A DNA stretch of 21,415 nt from Nephromyces sp. MM_2019 (lineage: Eukaryota > Apicomplexa > Aconoidasida > Nephromycida), in assembly GCA_015657535.1 (NCBI GenBank), contig JADHZB010001298.1, positions 1 to 21,415 on the forward strand, read 5' to 3'. Made by a program: the position numbers and the translations under genes. Of the stretch, positions 20,176 through 21,415 are shown piece after piece. The notes below the pieces were generated by a model. The model saw nothing but the letters and a program-made list of their open reading frames with translations, was not told the DNA's origin and did not search any database. Within the stretch, counting starts at the first letter, position 1. Every line of letters begins with the position of its first letter.

Positions 20176-21290
20176 CTACAAGTAATGGGACTTTTCCATA
20201 TCTCTGAATCGCTTTCCGACAAAAAGGGCAAAGAGTGCTATAGAAAAACAAATGATAATCATTAGTACAGTAGTTGTAACATCGCGATTAGCAATGGCGC
20301 CTTTAATAAACTGTTCCTGATCCGAGAGGACCGACAGGTGTTGCTTTGTAAGGTCTGTAAGGGATAAATAACACATAGTTTAAGTGATCATGCCAAAGCT
20401 AGATCATTAGTTTGAAGCGTTAACTAGAGCAAAAATTTGGCTCATACAATATAATACATGCACACGCAGCATATACTACCGGAAAGATACTTCATTTATT
20501 GTAAAGCTACAAATGATACACGAAACGCAGGTACTATAAAAATCGCGAAATTACAAGGGAAAAAATTACAAAATTGATTCACATTGAGGCCTTACAGTAG
20601 ACTCTAAAATACACACAAAACGTACACACGAACTGAAGAAGACTAACATGCAGCTAATCATAAAATGGATCGTGAAAAAAATATCATCAAACACTTCAAA
20701 AAAGGGCATCTAGTAGTATTCTGTTTGTAGCACACTAGTAAAACATGAGAATACCACACTGGCCAAAAAAAAGGCTCTTATGGTTCCAAACTTGTTATAT
20801 TGAGCAGACAAAAGAACATAAAGTCTACAGTTGGCAGGAATAGAATAAACATCGGCACAAAAAACACGCAAAAAAATTAAAGATTGCGAGAGCAAGCATT
20901 GCTGCTTCTACCAATCCTGTAGGCAGTAAAACAGCCAAAAATAAATTGTATGTAGCCTTTAGGTTTAAGTAAAATGGCAAACTAAGAAGCTCTTTGCATA
21001 ACAAGCACATAAAGATAGAAAAATTATAACTATTTCAGTCATATTGCTTACCCGCTTGAAGATCGTCCTTAATCTTCTCTTCTAGCTGGCTTACGCTGTT
21101 AAAATGCTTCTCAGCTTGATTGTGCAGCAGAGCTCTCAGACCCGAAATCTGCCCACTAACGACGTCAAAGGCTTCAGAAGACTTTGATCCTGCAAGCACA
21201 CTAACTCCTCGACGCAGCTCCGTTACATCGTTTTCCAAATGCTGCAGCCTCGCTAGTACGGACCTTGATGTCCTCAGTATCTGCCCTTCT
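20176..21290 (-). CDS. 3' end of gene for a coiled-coil, C-terminally anchored membrane protein
   Basis: Two exons are seen, 21290-21052 and 20354-20176 (TAG at 20178-20176); the 5' part lies beyond the window. The acceptor before 21290 is CTGTGTGCAG, the donor after 21052 is GTAAGC and the acceptor before 20354 is TCCCTTACAG. Phase 1 out meets 2 nt in, and the intron is 697 nt. The first exon encodes an amphipathic, heptad-like helix (ARLQHLENDVTELRRGVSVL and SVSQLEEKIKDDLQ) that continues into the second (QHLSVLSDQEQFIKGAI). Next come one transmembrane segment (TTTVLMIIICFSIALFALFV) and a 13-residue tail, GKRFRDMEKSHYL. Coiled coil, then a membrane anchor, then a short cytosolic tail, recalls L-type lectin cargo receptors (ERGIC-53 type) and other type I or tail-anchored trafficking proteins. 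Without the N-terminal domain this is only a suggestion. Confidence 0.75.
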
Positions 21291-21415
21291 CTGCACACAG
21301 AGATAAGAAAAGGAAGGTAGACAATGAAACAGAAGATGCGTCAAGACGCTCAAGATATGAGGAGTTAGAACGAGACTGCAAAAAAGCTTGAAAGGAAGGG
21401 TGCGTTAGGTGGCGA
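21291..21415. other. intron of the right-hand minus-strand gene
   Basis: On the minus strand this is T/C-rich and ends with the acceptor TTATCTCTGTGTGCAG. It is most likely the 3' part of an intron whose upstream exon lies at or beyond the window edge. A second TTTTTTGCAG acceptor near 21377 might mark a short exon, but I see no matching donor. Confidence 0.5.

Noticed and set aside
20066..20251. 61-codon minus-strand frame with CPFC and an acidic segment
   Set aside because: It overlaps the terminal exon of the right-hand gene in another frame and lies mostly in its 3' untranslated region.
1..21415. Prokaryotic origin, CRISPR array, transposon ends or viral insertion
   Set aside because: There is no tightly packed long-frame organisation, no regularly spaced repeats, no terminal inverted repeats and no integrase, polymerase or capsid-like frame.

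Overview
The window looks like nuclear DNA of an intron-rich eukaryote, probably a protist or alga; I cannot place it more precisely. The reasons are one obvious uninterrupted gene and, around it, small open segments bounded by GT(A/G)AG-type donors and pyrimidine-tract AG acceptors whose reading phases fit together. Introns on each transcribed strand are T-rich. Their sizes range from about 35-95 nt to about 1 kb. I see no operon structure, Shine-Dalgarno sites, rRNA, tRNA, CRISPR array or transposon.

Layout: (1) a small five-exon + strand gene at 315-1831; (2) a G/T-rich minus-strand coding zone at about 2042-3417, with uncertain exon joins; (3) the clearest gene, on the minus strand at 3874-4986, a 370-residue tandem GuaD-type (guanine deaminase-like) protein whose first half is catalytically intact and whose second half has lost all three zinc ligands; (4) a divergent + strand gene at 5603-7607 (possibly to 7992) for a Cys-rich membrane protein; (5) a minus-strand gene, 13463 down to 8728, reconstructed from eight exons with matching phases; (6) poorly resolved sequence at 13.5-16.2 kb with further minus-strand exon candidates; (7) a + strand exon cluster at 16274-16940; (8) a minus-strand partial gene at 18484-19502; (9) the 3' end of a minus-strand gene entering from the right (21290 to 20176), encoding a coiled coil, one transmembrane helix and a short tail.

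Only the deaminase has a recognisable biochemical role (purine base or nucleoside deamination). The other genes are supported by splice-site quality, single open frames and phase agreement, not by homology I can name. The neighbours do not form an obvious pathway. All exon chains were read by eye. Transcript data would be decisive: the exact junctions listed either appear in RNA or do not.
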